NCBI RefSeq assembly: GCF_009914315.1
Contig: NZ_CP042596.1
Span: 3,472,001-3,536,000 of the forward strand
DNA length: 64,000 bases
Direction: 5' to 3'
Source: Granulicella sp. WH15
GTDB lineage: Bacteria; Acidobacteriota; Terriglobia; Terriglobales; Acidobacteriaceae
Positions 27,956 to 36,342 of this stretch are shown piece after piece; position 1 is the stretch's first letter; each line of letters starts with the position of its first letter. Position numbers and translations under genes: made by a program. Below the pieces are notes generated by a model, which made no database searches, had not been told where the DNA came from, and was given only the letters and a program-made list of their open reading frames with translations.

Positions 27956-29584
27956 ATGCCCTCACGAGCCCCCTTACGAGCCCGGCCCTACCTGATTCCG
28001 CTCGCGGCGCTCATCCCGATCCTCCCCCTGCTATTCGCAGGCCCCTCCTGCGGGCACGACTTCGACTTCCACATCCTGAGCTGGCTCGAAGCCGCCCGCC
28101 AGCTCCTGCACGGGCACTATCCGCAGTGGGCCTACACGCCCGCCTACAACGCCGGGGAGCCGCGCTTCCTCTTCTACCCGCCGCTCTCCTGGCTCACCGG
28201 CGCTATGCTGGGACTGGCGCTGCCCTGGCACTACGCCCCCATCGCCTTCACCTGGCTGGCCCTGACGCTCAGCGGCCTTACCCTACACCGGCTGGCCCTG
28301 CGCTATACCACGCCGACGGCGGCGACACTGGCGGCAGTCTTCTACCTCGCCAACCCCTACATGCTCTTCACCGCCTACGAGCGCACGGCCTACGGCGAGC
28401 TACTAGCCGCCGCATGGATACCCCTGCTGCTGGCGGCAATCCTGGCTCCGCGCATCTCCATCGCTGCCATCGCGATCCCGGTCGGGCTGCTCTGGATCAC
28501 CAACGCCCCCGCTGCCGTCATGAGCTGCTACGCGCTGGCCCTGCTGGCTCTTGTGCGCCTCGCCACTACCCTGCGCGACAAGCAACCCCGCCAGACTCCC
28601 TTCGAGCTGACCCGCAACACCATCCTCGGCGTCCTTCTCGGCCTTGGCCTCGCCGCCTTCTACGTGCTTCCGGCGGCGTGGGAGCGCGGCACTATACAGG
28701 CCGCGATGGCCACCGTGCCGGGCATGAGGATCGCGGACAACACCCTCTTCCAACAGACGACTGACGAGGCCCACGACGCGGTCCTCCACACCGCCTCGAT
28801 GCTGGCCGTCGTGCTCCTCACCGCTACGCTGGCCACCCTCGCCGCCCTGCGCGAAGCCAAATCCAAACCCGCCCTCATCCTCCTGACCCTCGCCATCGCC
28901 TTCCTGCTGACACCGTGGTCGCTGCCGCTCTGGCGCCACGCGCCGGAGGCGATCTTCCTCCAGTTCCCCTGGCGCTTACTCGCGATCCTCGCCGCCGTCC
29001 TAGCCTTCGCGGGAGCACTACTCTTCCGCGACCTCGACTTCCGCCCCCTGCCGCTCGCGCTTTCGGTACTTGGCCTGACTACCCTGCTCACCCTCCCCAG
29101 CTTCCACCACTTCAACCAGCCCTGCGACACCCCCGACACCGTGGAGGCCCGCTACACCCTCTTCCACTCTCCGCAGGGCAGCGACCCCACCGACGAGTAC
29201 ACCCCCGCCACCGCCGACAACGACTTCCTCCGCCACGCCAACCCGCCCTACTGGCTCGGCGACAACGCCAACGCGCAGCCCCCAGCCAGCTCCACTCCCG
29301 GCCCCCTACCCGATCACCTCACCCTTACCGCGCCCGCGCCGGAGACGCTCATCCTGAACCGCCGCCAGATCCCGGCATGGGGCGTCCAACTCAACGGCAA
29401 AGACGCCGCGCTCGACCCGCCCGGCACCCGCGACGACGGCCTCATCGCCCTTCCCATTCCGGCTGGCCAGTCCACCGTCGCCCTGACCCTGCACCGGACC
29501 ACCGACGAGAACGCCGGTCTCGCCATCAGCCTGGCCGCGCTGGCCTGCCTCTGGCTGCTGCGCCGCAAAGTCCCCAGCGCCTAA
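27956..29584 (+). CDS. Polytopic membrane protein, GT-C/PTPS-related type
   Basis: This 542-residue protein has some ten hydrophobic segments up to about residue 375 and a periplasmic C-terminal domain with a last helix. Its opening 'CGHDFDFHILSWLEAARQLLHGHYPQWAY' followed by 'GEPRFLFYPPLSW' resembles the catalytic loop of GT-C glycosyltransferases and of the '6-pyruvoyl-tetrahydropterin synthase-related' membrane family, where an Asp in the first loop is functional. It could transfer sugars from a polyprenyl carrier. The polyprenyl synthase just downstream fits but does not prove that. Confidence 0.6.
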   Translation: MPSRAPLRARPYLIPLAALIPILPLLFAGPSCGHDFDFHILSWLEAARQLLHGHYPQWAYTPAYNAGEPRFLFYPPLSWLTGAMLGLALPWHYAPIAFTWLALTLSGLTLHRLALRYTTPTAATLAAVFYLANPYMLFTAYERTAYGELLAAAWIPLLLAAILAPRISIAAIAIPVGLLWITNAPAAVMSCYALALLALVRLATTLRDKQPRQTPFELTRNTILGVLLGLGLAAFYVLPAAWERGTIQAAMATVPGMRIADNTLFQQTTDEAHDAVLHTASMLAVVLLTATLATLAALREAKSKPALILLTLAIAFLLTPWSLPLWRHAPEAIFLQFPWRLLAILAAVLAFAGALLFRDLDFRPLPLALSVLGLTTLLTLPSFHHFNQPCDTPDTVEARYTLFHSPQGSDPTDEYTPATADNDFLRHANPPYWLGDNANAQPPASSTPGPLPDHLTLTAPAPETLILNRRQIPAWGVQLNGKDAALDPPGTRDDGLIALPIPAGQSTVALTLHRTTDENAGLAISLAALACLWLLRRKVPSA

Positions 29585-29631
29585 CCGGCCAGCCCAACCC
29601 AACCACGCGAAACCCGGTATCATCAACTAAG

Positions 29632-30567
29632 ATGAACCCCCAGGTACGATCTCTCCTTACGACCGGCGTCAGCCTCACCGATGAGGCTCTCGAACGGCTG
29701 CTGCCTTCGCCCGACACTCTGCCGCACTCCATCCACCGCGCCATGCGCCACAGCACCTTCGCCGGCGGCAAGCGGCTGCGCCCCATCCTCTGTATGGAGG
29801 CCGCGCGCATGGTCGCGGGCACGCTCCCCGAAGGTGTCGCCGACCTCGGCGCGGCACTGGAGATGATCCACACCTACTCGCTCATTCACGACGACCTGCC
29901 CGCGCTCGACAACGACGACCTGCGCCGCGGCCAGCCGACGTGCCACGTCGCCTTCAGCGAGGCTACCGCGATCCTGGCCGGAGACGCACTCCAGACGCTC
30001 GCCTTCCAGACCATCGCCAACCTGCCCGCGCCGCCCGCGACCGTCGTCGCGCTGCTCAGAGAGGTCTCGGCCGCCGTGGCCACCGGCGTCGGCCAGGTCG
30101 GCGACCTCCACACCGCGCTGCCCCCCGGTATGATCGGCGGACAGGTGATGGATATCGAATCCGAGGGCGTCAAGCCCACCGCCGACCTGGTCGAAGCCAT
30201 CCACCGCGCCAAGACCGGAGCGCTCATCACGGTCAGCATCGTCGCGGGTGGGCTGTACGGCTCTTCCGACCAGCCCAGCGCCGACACCATCGCCCGCCTG
30301 CGCACCTTTGGCGAGAAGGCCGGACTCGCCTTCCAGATCGTCGACGACGTGCTCGACATGACGCAGGACTCCGCGCAGCTCGGCAAGACGGCAGGCAAGG
30401 ACACCGCCACCGACAAGGCCACCTGGCCCGCGGTCTACGGCATCGACCAATCCATCCGCGACGCCGACCAGCTCATCGCCGACGCCTTCGAGGCACTCGC
30501 CCCCTTCGGCGAGGCTGCCCAACCGCTGAAGGATCTCGCCCAGTACCTCACCACGCGAACGAACTAA
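29632..30567 (+). CDS. Trans-isoprenyl diphosphate synthase (FPP/GGPP synthase)
   Basis: The enzyme condenses isopentenyl diphosphate with allylic diphosphates. The start ATG at 29632 gives 311 residues, the usual length for IspA-type enzymes. The first Asp-rich motif is 'HDDLPALDND' (D87, D88, D93), with the two-residue spacing of bacterial FPP synthases. The second is 'VDDVLD' (D238, D239, D242). 'GGKRLRP' near residue 45 binds the diphosphate. Chain length cannot be settled by eye. The open frame that begins at 28915 is a read-in from the previous gene. It lies with dxr as a second isoprenoid gene of the window. Confidence 0.88.
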   Translation: MNPQVRSLLTTGVSLTDEALERLLPSPDTLPHSIHRAMRHSTFAGGKRLRPILCMEAARMVAGTLPEGVADLGAALEMIHTYSLIHDDLPALDNDDLRRGQPTCHVAFSEATAILAGDALQTLAFQTIANLPAPPATVVALLREVSAAVATGVGQVGDLHTALPPGMIGGQVMDIESEGVKPTADLVEAIHRAKTGALITVSIVAGGLYGSSDQPSADTIARLRTFGEKAGLAFQIVDDVLDMTQDSAQLGKTAGKDTATDKATWPAVYGIDQSIRDADQLIADAFEALAPFGEAAQPLKDLAQYLTTRTN

Positions 30568-30583
30568 AGCGAGCTACAACGTT

Positions 30584-30617
30584 GTGCCCTATGTCTCGAC
30601 TCTGAGACATGGGGCAC
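30584..30617 (+). terminator. 14-bp hairpin after the prenyl synthase gene
   Basis: GTGCCCTATGTCTC at 30584 pairs with GAGACATGGGGCAC at 30604 (one G.U pair) around a 6-base loop GACTCT. Its architecture matches the hairpin at 40491 and it is followed by the same CCGCA. No T run follows. Confidence 0.65.
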
Positions 30618-30681
30618 CCGCAGCGCAGCCACCCCACAACCTCTCCCCTGTCATCCTGAGCTGTTGCCTGTTTTCTTGTTT

Positions 30682-30870
30682 GTCATTCAGGAGCGAAGCG
30701 GAGGAATCTGCTTCTGTCTTTGCTCTTGCTTCTGGGGTAAATCCGGGCTTTAGCCCCGAGGTATGCTTTCTTCAAAAGCTGCAAAGACTGTCCTGCCGGA
30801 CGGGCCTCCTACGCGGAGGGCGGGCGTTCACACGCCTTTTTACTGCTCCGCGTGCTGGTCGGAAACAAGT
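30682..30870. repeat. Repeat locus 3: modules A, C and D remnant
   Basis: Module A runs 30682 to 30775. Module C contains GTCCTGCCGGAC (30790 to 30801), CCTCC/GGAGG (30805 to 30819) and GGCGT-TCAC-ACGCC (30823 to 30836) followed by T5, a plus-strand terminator shape. The D-like remnant GGTCGGAAAC (30857 to 30866) lies inside the 3' end of the minus-strand cupin gene, whose stop codon falls in the T run. Confidence 0.78.
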
Positions 30871-31262
30871 GCGTACTGCTCTTCCGTCACCGGCTCTCCC
30901 CACACCACGTTTACCCCGGTCTCGTTGGCCTCCTGCATCGCCAGATGCACCATCGTACGGCTCTTCTCCGCACCATGCCAATGCACCTCCCCCGGACCGA
31001 TCACCACCACATCCCCCGCACGGATCACCCTCGCCGCCTCCCCCTGCAACTGCACCCACCCGATCCCCGAGACAACATACAGCGTCTGCCCCACCGGGTG
31101 CGTGTGCCACGCCGTCCGCCCACCCGGAGCGAACGTCACCAGCACCCCCTGCGCCCGCGACGGCGGCGTCGGCTCCACCACCGAGTCCATCCACACCTCG
31201 CCGGTGAACCAGTTGGCCGGTCCCCGCTTACAGCCCCGCTCCGCATTGCCAAGAATCTTCAT
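30840..31262 (-). CDS. Small Mn-cupin, hydroxynitrile lyase-like
   Basis: A 140-residue single-domain cupin. 'GPANWFTGEVWMDSV', 'RTAWHTHPVGQTLYVVSGIGWVQ' and 'GDVVVIGPGEVHWHG' correspond to the acidobacterial manganese hydroxynitrile lyases, and His53, His55, Gln59 and His94 have the same numbers as the metal ligands known in the Granulicella tundricola enzyme. That activity (cleaving cyanohydrins, or a related reaction) is inferred; the natural role of the family is unclear. The last residues, about 'VSDQHAEQ', and the stop codon lie in a dispersed repeat, so the tail may be a recent addition. Several other cupin activities are possible. Confidence 0.75.
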   Translation of the reverse strand: MKILGNAERGCKRGPANWFTGEVWMDSVVEPTPPSRAQGVLVTFAPGGRTAWHTHPVGQTLYVVSGIGWVQLQGEAARVIRAGDVVVIGPGEVHWHGAEKSRTMVHLAMQEANETGVNVVWGEPVTEEQYALVSDQHAEQ

Positions 31263-31341
31263 GCCACGAGCCTAACACCAGCCCCTACCACTCAGCGTGG
31301 GGAGCAACCGTCAACGCACGTCGATAGAATAAGAACCAGTA

Positions 31342-31722
31342 ATGCTCACCGAACAGACAATCCGCACCATCCTGCGCGACTGCTACGACCCCGAGATTCC
31401 CCTGAACATCATCGACCTCGGCCTCGTCCAGTCGATCTCTCTCGCCGAAGACCACGACGCTCCCGGAGCCGGAATCCCCGGCGTCCCCCCGCGCTTCCGC
31501 GTCGAGATCGCCCTTATCGCCACCACGCAGGACGAAGCCCCGCAAGCCCAGCTCACCGCCCAGATCGCCAACCGGCTAGCCGGTCTGCCCGAGCTTTCCC
31601 GCACCTCCATCCACCTGGCCGAGACCCCCGAGTGGAGCCCCGCGCTCATCACCCCCGAGGGCCGCCGCATCCTCAAGCTCGACCAGCCCGTCTTTCCCAT
31701 CCTCAATAACAGAGCCAGATAG
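31342..31722 (+). CDS. MIP18/DUF59-family protein (SufT-like)
   Basis: Members help assemble or transfer iron-sulfur clusters. The 126-residue protein has the family opening 'TIRTILRDCYDPEIPLNIIDLGLVQ' with the conserved Cys and Asp-Pro-Glu-Ile, and a second part around 'TQDEAPQAQLTAQIANRLAGLPEL'. The usual 'GCP' segment of SufT is replaced by 'TTQDEAP', so a loss or change of function is possible. It stands before the methyltransferase with only 10 bases between, so the two may be co-transcribed. Confidence 0.72.
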   Translation: MLTEQTIRTILRDCYDPEIPLNIIDLGLVQSISLAEDHDAPGAGIPGVPPRFRVEIALIATTQDEAPQAQLTAQIANRLAGLPELSRTSIHLAETPEWSPALITPEGRRILKLDQPVFPILNNRAR

Positions 31723-31732
31723 ACTAGACCTG

Positions 31733-32461
31733 ATGGCCCGCAAACCCCGCCCCACCGCCAAGATCCCCACCGAACCCGTCTACCCCTTCGACCAGATCCA
31801 CGGCACCGACACCGGCGGCCTCATCCCGGCGTCGGCCCTGCACGTCGGCCACCCCAACGACCGCCACATCACCGCCTACTACGGCGTCGCCCCATCCATT
31901 CTGGACACGCTCATCGACCACTGGCTTGAGTCCCGGCCCGTCTTCCCCATCGACCGCTACACCTTCCTCGACATCGGCGCGGGCAAGGGCCGCGCCATGC
32001 TGGTGGCCTCGCTGCACCCCTTCCACCGCGTCCTCGGCGTCGAGCTGAACCCGCATCTGGCCGCCATCGCCCGCACCAACATCGCCGTCTTCCCCGCGTC
32101 CGCCAGCCCGCTCGCCCCCGTCTCCCTCATCGAGGGCGACGCGCTCGCCGCCGAGCTGCCCGACACCCCCACCGTCGCCTTCCTCTTCCACCCGTTTGAA
32201 GCGCCGGTCCTGCGCCGCTTCCTCGCCCGCGTCACGCAGGCCTTCCGCGACCGCCCCGGCCACTTCGACCTGCTCTACGTCAACGCCGAGCACGCCACGG
32301 TCATCGACCAGCACCCCGGCTTCACCCGCGTCTACGCGGGCACGGTCCCCATGTCCACAGACGACCACTTGGCCGACCTCGCCGCCATCGCCACCCAGAC
32401 CGAGTACGGCTCCACCGGCGACGAGATCTGCGCCATCTACCGCTTCACCGGCGGCAATTAG
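31733..32461 (+). CDS. Class I SAM-dependent methyltransferase
   Basis: This 242-residue protein shows the SAM-binding motif 'TFLDIGAGKGRAMLVAS' near residue 80 and the motif II acidic 'VLGVELNPHL' 20 residues on, then 'VAFLFHPFEAPVLRRFLARV'. It has no clear substrate domain beyond the Rossmann fold. Its N-terminal 'PFDQIHGTDTGGLIPASAL' is seen in a widespread unnamed acidobacterial/proteobacterial family. Target unknown. It converges with the minus-strand tsaE with 6 bases between. Confidence 0.72.
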   Translation: MARKPRPTAKIPTEPVYPFDQIHGTDTGGLIPASALHVGHPNDRHITAYYGVAPSILDTLIDHWLESRPVFPIDRYTFLDIGAGKGRAMLVASLHPFHRVLGVELNPHLAAIARTNIAVFPASASPLAPVSLIEGDALAAELPDTPTVAFLFHPFEAPVLRRFLARVTQAFRDRPGHFDLLYVNAEHATVIDQHPGFTRVYAGTVPMSTDDHLADLAAIATQTEYGSTGDEICAIYRFTGGN

Positions 32462-32467
32462 CGGAAA

Positions 32468-32923
32468 CTAACGGTCCGTCCACCGCAGCAAAAAGCTCCG
32501 CTCATCACCCTCGAGCGGCTCCATCACGATCACCGCGTCGGCCCGCTCCATCACCGAGGCGAACTGCTCGCCCCACTCCACCAGCACCAGCGCGCCCGGC
32601 TCTTCGGCGATCTCCTCCAGCCCCACCGTCGCCAGCTCCCGCTCCGTCTCCAGCCGGTAAAGATCCAGGTGATACAGCTTCTTCCCCGACTTCGACGTGT
32701 ACTCGTGCATCAGCGAAAACGTCGGGCTGGTTACCTCGCCCGCGCGGCCCATCCCCAGCGCCTCCACCCAGCCCTTCACCAGCGTCGTCTTGCCCACACC
32801 CATCTCGCCCGTCAGCACCACAATCTTAGGAGCCGCCAGCAGCTCCGAGATCATCTGCGCCAGCGCCAACGTCCCCGCCTCCGACCGTGTCTTCAACCGC
32901 TTTTCGCGAACGTACTCCTTCAT
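32468..32923 (-). CDS. tsaE: tRNA threonylcarbamoyladenosine ATPase TsaE
   Basis: TsaE drives t6A modification of ANN-decoding tRNAs with TsaD and TsaB. The ATG at 32923 overlaps the nnrD stop (ATGA) and gives 151 residues, the family length. Walker A is 'LTGEMGVGKTTLVKG', followed by 'VTSPTFSLMHEY' and 'LYHLDLYRLE', all family signatures, and 'LVEWGEQF' near residue 125. A longer frame beginning at 33145 lies entirely in nnrD and is rejected. NnrD and TsaE are adjacent in many bacteria. Confidence 0.93.
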   Translation of the reverse strand: MKEYVREKRLKTRSEAGTLALAQMISELLAAPKIVVLTGEMGVGKTTLVKGWVEALGMGRAGEVTSPTFSLMHEYTSKSGKKLYHLDLYRLETERELATVGLEEIAEEPGALVLVEWGEQFASVMERADAVIVMEPLEGDERSFLLRWTDR

Positions 32924-34542
32924 CCCTGTTGCTCCTCTTTCTTCTTTCTGATGCCCGTCAGCCAGACCATCCCCTCGCCGTCGCCCGCGCGGTAGCGGTA
33001 CGCGTCGCTCAGGTGATGCACCGTATCCATCGCCAGCACCGTCTTTTCGTCCATGGCGTGCGCCGCAAAATCCCCGGCCAGCCCGTGCACGTATACCGCC
33101 GTCTCCACGGCGCGGGCCACGTCCTCGGGCCACTGTCCCAGACAAGCCGCCACGATGCCCGTCAGGATATCGCCGCTGCCGCCCTTGGCCATCGCCGGAT
33201 TACCCGACGTATTCACGGCCACGCGCCCGTCCGGGTGCGCGATCAGCGTGCGCCAGCCCTTCAGCACCAGCGTCACGCCGTGCTCGGCGGCAAACCGCCG
33301 CGCCAGCCCCACACGATCCGCCTCGACCTCCGGCACCGTCATCCCCGCCAGCCGCGCCATCTCGCCGGGATGCGGCGTCAGCACCACCGTCCTGCCCCCG
33401 GCTGTCGCGGCCTTCAGCAGCTCCGCGTGCCCTGCAAACGCGTTCAACGCATCGGCGTCGATCACGATGGGCAGCGTCGTCTTCGCCACCAGCGCCCGCG
33501 CAAACTCCGACGCCTCACCACGCGTCGAAAGCCCCGGCCCCAGCGCGATCACCTTGATCCCCTTGAGCAGCTCCGCCAGCACGGCGTCTTCGAGATTCGA
33601 CAGCGCCGCCGCTCCAGCCACCTCATCGAGCGCCCGAAACATCAGCTCCGGAGCCACCGCCGCGACCGTCGGCAACACGCTCCCCGGCACCGCCGCTGTC
33701 ACCAACCCCGCGCCAGCCCGCAACGCCGCAACCGACGCCATCGACGGCGCTCCCGCCGTGCCGTAGCTGCCACCAACTACCAAGATGTGCCCGAAACGCC
33801 CTTTATTCGTGCTGATCGAGCGCGGAACCTCTGAAATCTCCTTCGAAGCCCCAGCCCACGCCAGCCCGTTCTCCGAGACCACCGCCTCCTCGGGCGAGCC
33901 GATCTCGGCCACCGCCACCGGTCCGAAGACATCGGCCGTCAGGTGCCCGAAGACGTGCGCCAGCTTGGGCGCGGTGAAGGTCACCACCGCGTCGGCCCGA
34001 AAGGCCCCCTCGACCGTCTCCACCACCGCGTCCGCGTCCCAGCCGCTGGGCACATCGACCGCCACCACCGGCACCGCGACCGCCTCCACCGCGTCCCGCA
34101 GCAGCGCGGCCATTCCCCGCAGCGGCGGCTTGAACCCCGTCCCCACCACCGCGTCCAGCAGCAGGTCGGCCTCCTCCAGCAATGCTTCTAAAATCTCCGC
34201 GTCGAAGCCCTCGTCTAGCTCCTCGACCACCTCCTCTGAGGTGGAATCCAGCAGCGCGGCCAACGCCTCCGCCGCGTCGCCGCGCACCTCGGCCTTCTTG
34301 CCCGCCAGCAGCACGCGCACGCCGACACCCTCACCGGCCAGCAGCCGCGCCGCCACCATGCCGTCGCCGCCGTTGTTGCCCTTGCCGCAGAGCACCATCA
34401 CCCGCGCCGCCTGCGGGTACTCGGTCAGGCAGAACCGTGCCACGGCTGCTCCGGCGGCCTCCATCAACTCACGAATCGGGATTCCGGCCTCGACCGTCCG
34501 GCGATCCGCCGCGCCCATCTCTGCTGCCGTCAATATCTTCAA
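32920..34542 (-). CDS. nnrD: Bifunctional NAD(P)H-hydrate epimerase/dehydratase
   Basis: The enzyme repairs NADHX and NADPHX. The N-terminal YjeF_N epimerase domain has 'VMVLCGKGNNGGDGMVAARLL' near residue 50 and 'DAVVGTGFKPPLRG'. The C-terminal ADP-dependent dehydratase domain has 'FGHILVVGGSYGTAGAPSMASVAALRAGAGLV', 'VLTPHPGEMARLAG' and 'MAKGGSGDILTGI'. I chose the TTG at 34542 because GGAGGA lies seven bases upstream and because it yields the usual 'KILTAAEM' opening; an ATG 12 codons earlier has no such site. It ends over the tsaE start. Confidence 0.93.
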   Translation of the reverse strand: MKILTAAEMGAADRRTVEAGIPIRELMEAAGAAVARFCLTEYPQAARVMVLCGKGNNGGDGMVAARLLAGEGVGVRVLLAGKKAEVRGDAAEALAALLDSTSEEVVEELDEGFDAEILEALLEEADLLLDAVVGTGFKPPLRGMAALLRDAVEAVAVPVVAVDVPSGWDADAVVETVEGAFRADAVVTFTAPKLAHVFGHLTADVFGPVAVAEIGSPEEAVVSENGLAWAGASKEISEVPRSISTNKGRFGHILVVGGSYGTAGAPSMASVAALRAGAGLVTAAVPGSVLPTVAAVAPELMFRALDEVAGAAALSNLEDAVLAELLKGIKVIALGPGLSTRGEASEFARALVAKTTLPIVIDADALNAFAGHAELLKAATAGGRTVVLTPHPGEMARLAGMTVPEVEADRVGLARRFAAEHGVTLVLKGWRTLIAHPDGRVAVNTSGNPAMAKGGSGDILTGIVAACLGQWPEDVARAVETAVYVHGLAGDFAAHAMDEKTVLAMDTVHHLSDAYRYRAGDGEGMVWLTGIRKKKEEQQG

Positions 34543-34622
34543 GAGTGATCCTCCACCAGATACCAGTATCCCGCACATGAGCTAGATTGCCAGCCTGGGC
34601 CTTCCGTTGGATGAAAGAGAAA

Positions 34623-34778
34623 TCTTATCCCCGACCAACGGGAGGACCACGCGAAGCTCTAAGAAGGTGTGCAAACGCCCGCCCCGCAGCGGGACGATCC
34701 GGCAGGACAAAAGCAAACGCGCCCTAACGCTGGGCGGGCGGCACTTCGTGCGGTCCTGAACGCTTCGCGTAAAAACAA
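34623..34778. repeat. Repeat locus 4: modules D, C (inverted) and B
   Basis: D is CCGACCAACGGGAGG near 34631. C is inverted (34660 to 34709) with CCCGC/GCGGG-type stem in place of CCTCC/GGAGG and a wobble-paired third stem. B is on the plus strand (34711 to 34776) with GCAC-TTC-GTGC near 34741. The 295-base gap between nnrD and the PBP gene otherwise contains only the terminator at 34781. Confidence 0.78.
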
Positions 34779-34780
34779 AA

Positions 34781-34812
34781 CACGGATCTACAGGTTTCCC
34801 TGTAGATCCGTG
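34781..34812 (-). terminator. Terminator of the PBP gene
   Basis: CACGGATCTACAGG at 34781 pairs perfectly with CCTGTAGATCCGTG at 34799 over a 4-base loop. On the minus strand the hairpin is followed by TTTTGTTTTT, a good rho-independent terminator for the PBP gene. Confidence 0.85.
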
Positions 34813-34837
34813 CTTTTATCCGCATCAGGCTTTGTCT

Positions 34838-36178
34838 CTACTTCGAGGCTAACGTCCCAGCCACGGCTGGAGTCCCATTCTTCGGGGTGAAGTAGCTCTT
34901 GTCGTAGAGCGCCCGGTAGAACTGGCCGGTCAGCTCCGCAGCCTTGGGGCCGAAGGTCGGCCGCCCGCCCTCGAGGAAGATTACCGTCACAATGCGCCCG
35001 TTCGGCGTGTCCGCGTACGAGCCGAACCACCCAAACCGCGTCCCGTTGTTCGAGCAGGTCCCGGTCTTGCCCATCACCGGAAACTCATTGAAGTTGGCCC
35101 TGAGGCTCCGTGCCGTGCCGTACTGAGTCGCGGCCTGCATCCCCACCTTCATCTCCGGAATCAGCTTACCGATATCCAGAGTCCGCTTCACCCTGGGCTC
35201 GAAGGAGACCAGTTCCCCAGCCGTCTGCGGGTGCTGCAAGTAGTACAGCGTGCCTCCATTGGCAATCGCCGTAACGATAGCGCCCAGTTGCAACGGAGTC
35301 ATGCTGACGCTCTCGCCGAACGAGCACATGCGCCCCACTCCGCCCAGCGCCCGAGGCAGCTCCTGGTCGGGATACGTGCCAAGCTGCTCGCCCTGAATGT
35401 TGTACCCTGCCAGCTCTCCCAGCCCCAGTTGGTTGGCGTAGTGCTTCACCCGCTCAAAACCCAGAGCGCGGCCAAGTGTCTCAAAGTAAAGGTTGTTCGA
35501 GTGTGCCAGCGCTTCAGTCAGGGTCAGGCGATAGCCGCCGCCCAGAGCTACCGGCGTGTCCTTGGTAACAATGCCTTCCTGCAAAGCCGCCAGCGCCACC
35601 GTCAGCTTGATGGTCGAGCAGGGCTCCGCGCCGTGCGAGAGAGCCAGCTTCTGGTTCACCATCGCCAGAATCCGTCCGGTCGCGGGGTCAATCGCGAGCG
35701 CAGTGCCGTTCATATTGCCCAGCGCCTCAATCGCCGCAGCGCGGACGATCGGATCTTCGCCCGCCGTCACATCGCCCTGGGTCAGATTGTCCACATCCGC
35801 GAAAGAGCTGGCATAGAACCGCTCCGAGTACCGCGCCCGCCGCGAGACCGTAACCACCCGCGCGCCACGGCCATGGCGTCCGCGTCCTCGAACCACCACT
35901 ACAGTACGGCTGGAAGCTTGTCTGGAGGCACGCCCCACTGCCCGCCCGCCCCGCGCTGGAGCCGCCGCCCTAGCCGTATGGGTCGCGCGTCGCCCCGTGG
36001 CCCGGCTGGCGACACGGCCTCGCGCTGCTCCCGCCGAGACCGCCCGCCGATGCGTCGCGCCCACCTGCGTCCTGGTCATCCCCATAGCCTCGGCACCGCC
36101 GCCGAGCAGGCATAACACCATCGCAGCCAACACCAGCACCGGAGAAGAAGCCAATCCGCCACCTCGAAAGATTTTCAT
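34838..36178 (-). CDS. Transpeptidase-domain penicillin-binding protein with basic linker
   Basis: Counting from the ATG at 36178, the 446-residue protein has a signal or anchor ('PVLVLAAMVLCLLGGGAEA'), an Arg/Ala-rich stretch over about residues 35 to 115, then a transpeptidase domain. The three catalytic motifs are 'CSTIK' (Ser188, Lys191), 'SNN' (227 to 229) and 'KTG' (371 to 373). It lacks the glycosyltransferase domain and the usual class B N-terminal dimer domain, so it resembles PbpA/class B remnants or LCP-associated transpeptidases. The strongly basic linker is unusual and might bind wall polymers. The start is uncertain; ATG codons at 36196 and 36238 are alternatives. Confidence 0.8.
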   Translation of the reverse strand: MKIFRGGGLASSPVLVLAAMVLCLLGGGAEAMGMTRTQVGATHRRAVSAGAARGRVASRATGRRATHTARAAAPARGGRAVGRASRQASSRTVVVVRGRGRHGRGARVVTVSRRARYSERFYASSFADVDNLTQGDVTAGEDPIVRAAAIEALGNMNGTALAIDPATGRILAMVNQKLALSHGAEPCSTIKLTVALAALQEGIVTKDTPVALGGGYRLTLTEALAHSNNLYFETLGRALGFERVKHYANQLGLGELAGYNIQGEQLGTYPDQELPRALGGVGRMCSFGESVSMTPLQLGAIVTAIANGGTLYYLQHPQTAGELVSFEPRVKRTLDIGKLIPEMKVGMQAATQYGTARSLRANFNEFPVMGKTGTCSNNGTRFGWFGSYADTPNGRIVTVIFLEGGRPTFGPKAAELTGQFYRALYDKSYFTPKNGTPAVAGTLASK

Positions 36179-36342
36179 TACCCGCTCGATCACCATCAGC
36201 CCCCAAGGTGGAGATTCAGTTCCGCAAAGGCGGCGCAAACAGCCGCCGACCGACTATGGATTGCAGACAGCATTTCGATTGCCGTGCCTGATCCTGCAAT
36301 GTTACGGCATTCTCACCACGCTGGCTGACGCACGTCTGCCCG

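Noticed and set aside
30584..31207. Open frames in module A giving 'SFRSEAEESASV' (also near 48878 and 22830)
   Set aside because: The frames are open by chance in the repeat; different copies are open in different frames, and no start or family supports them.
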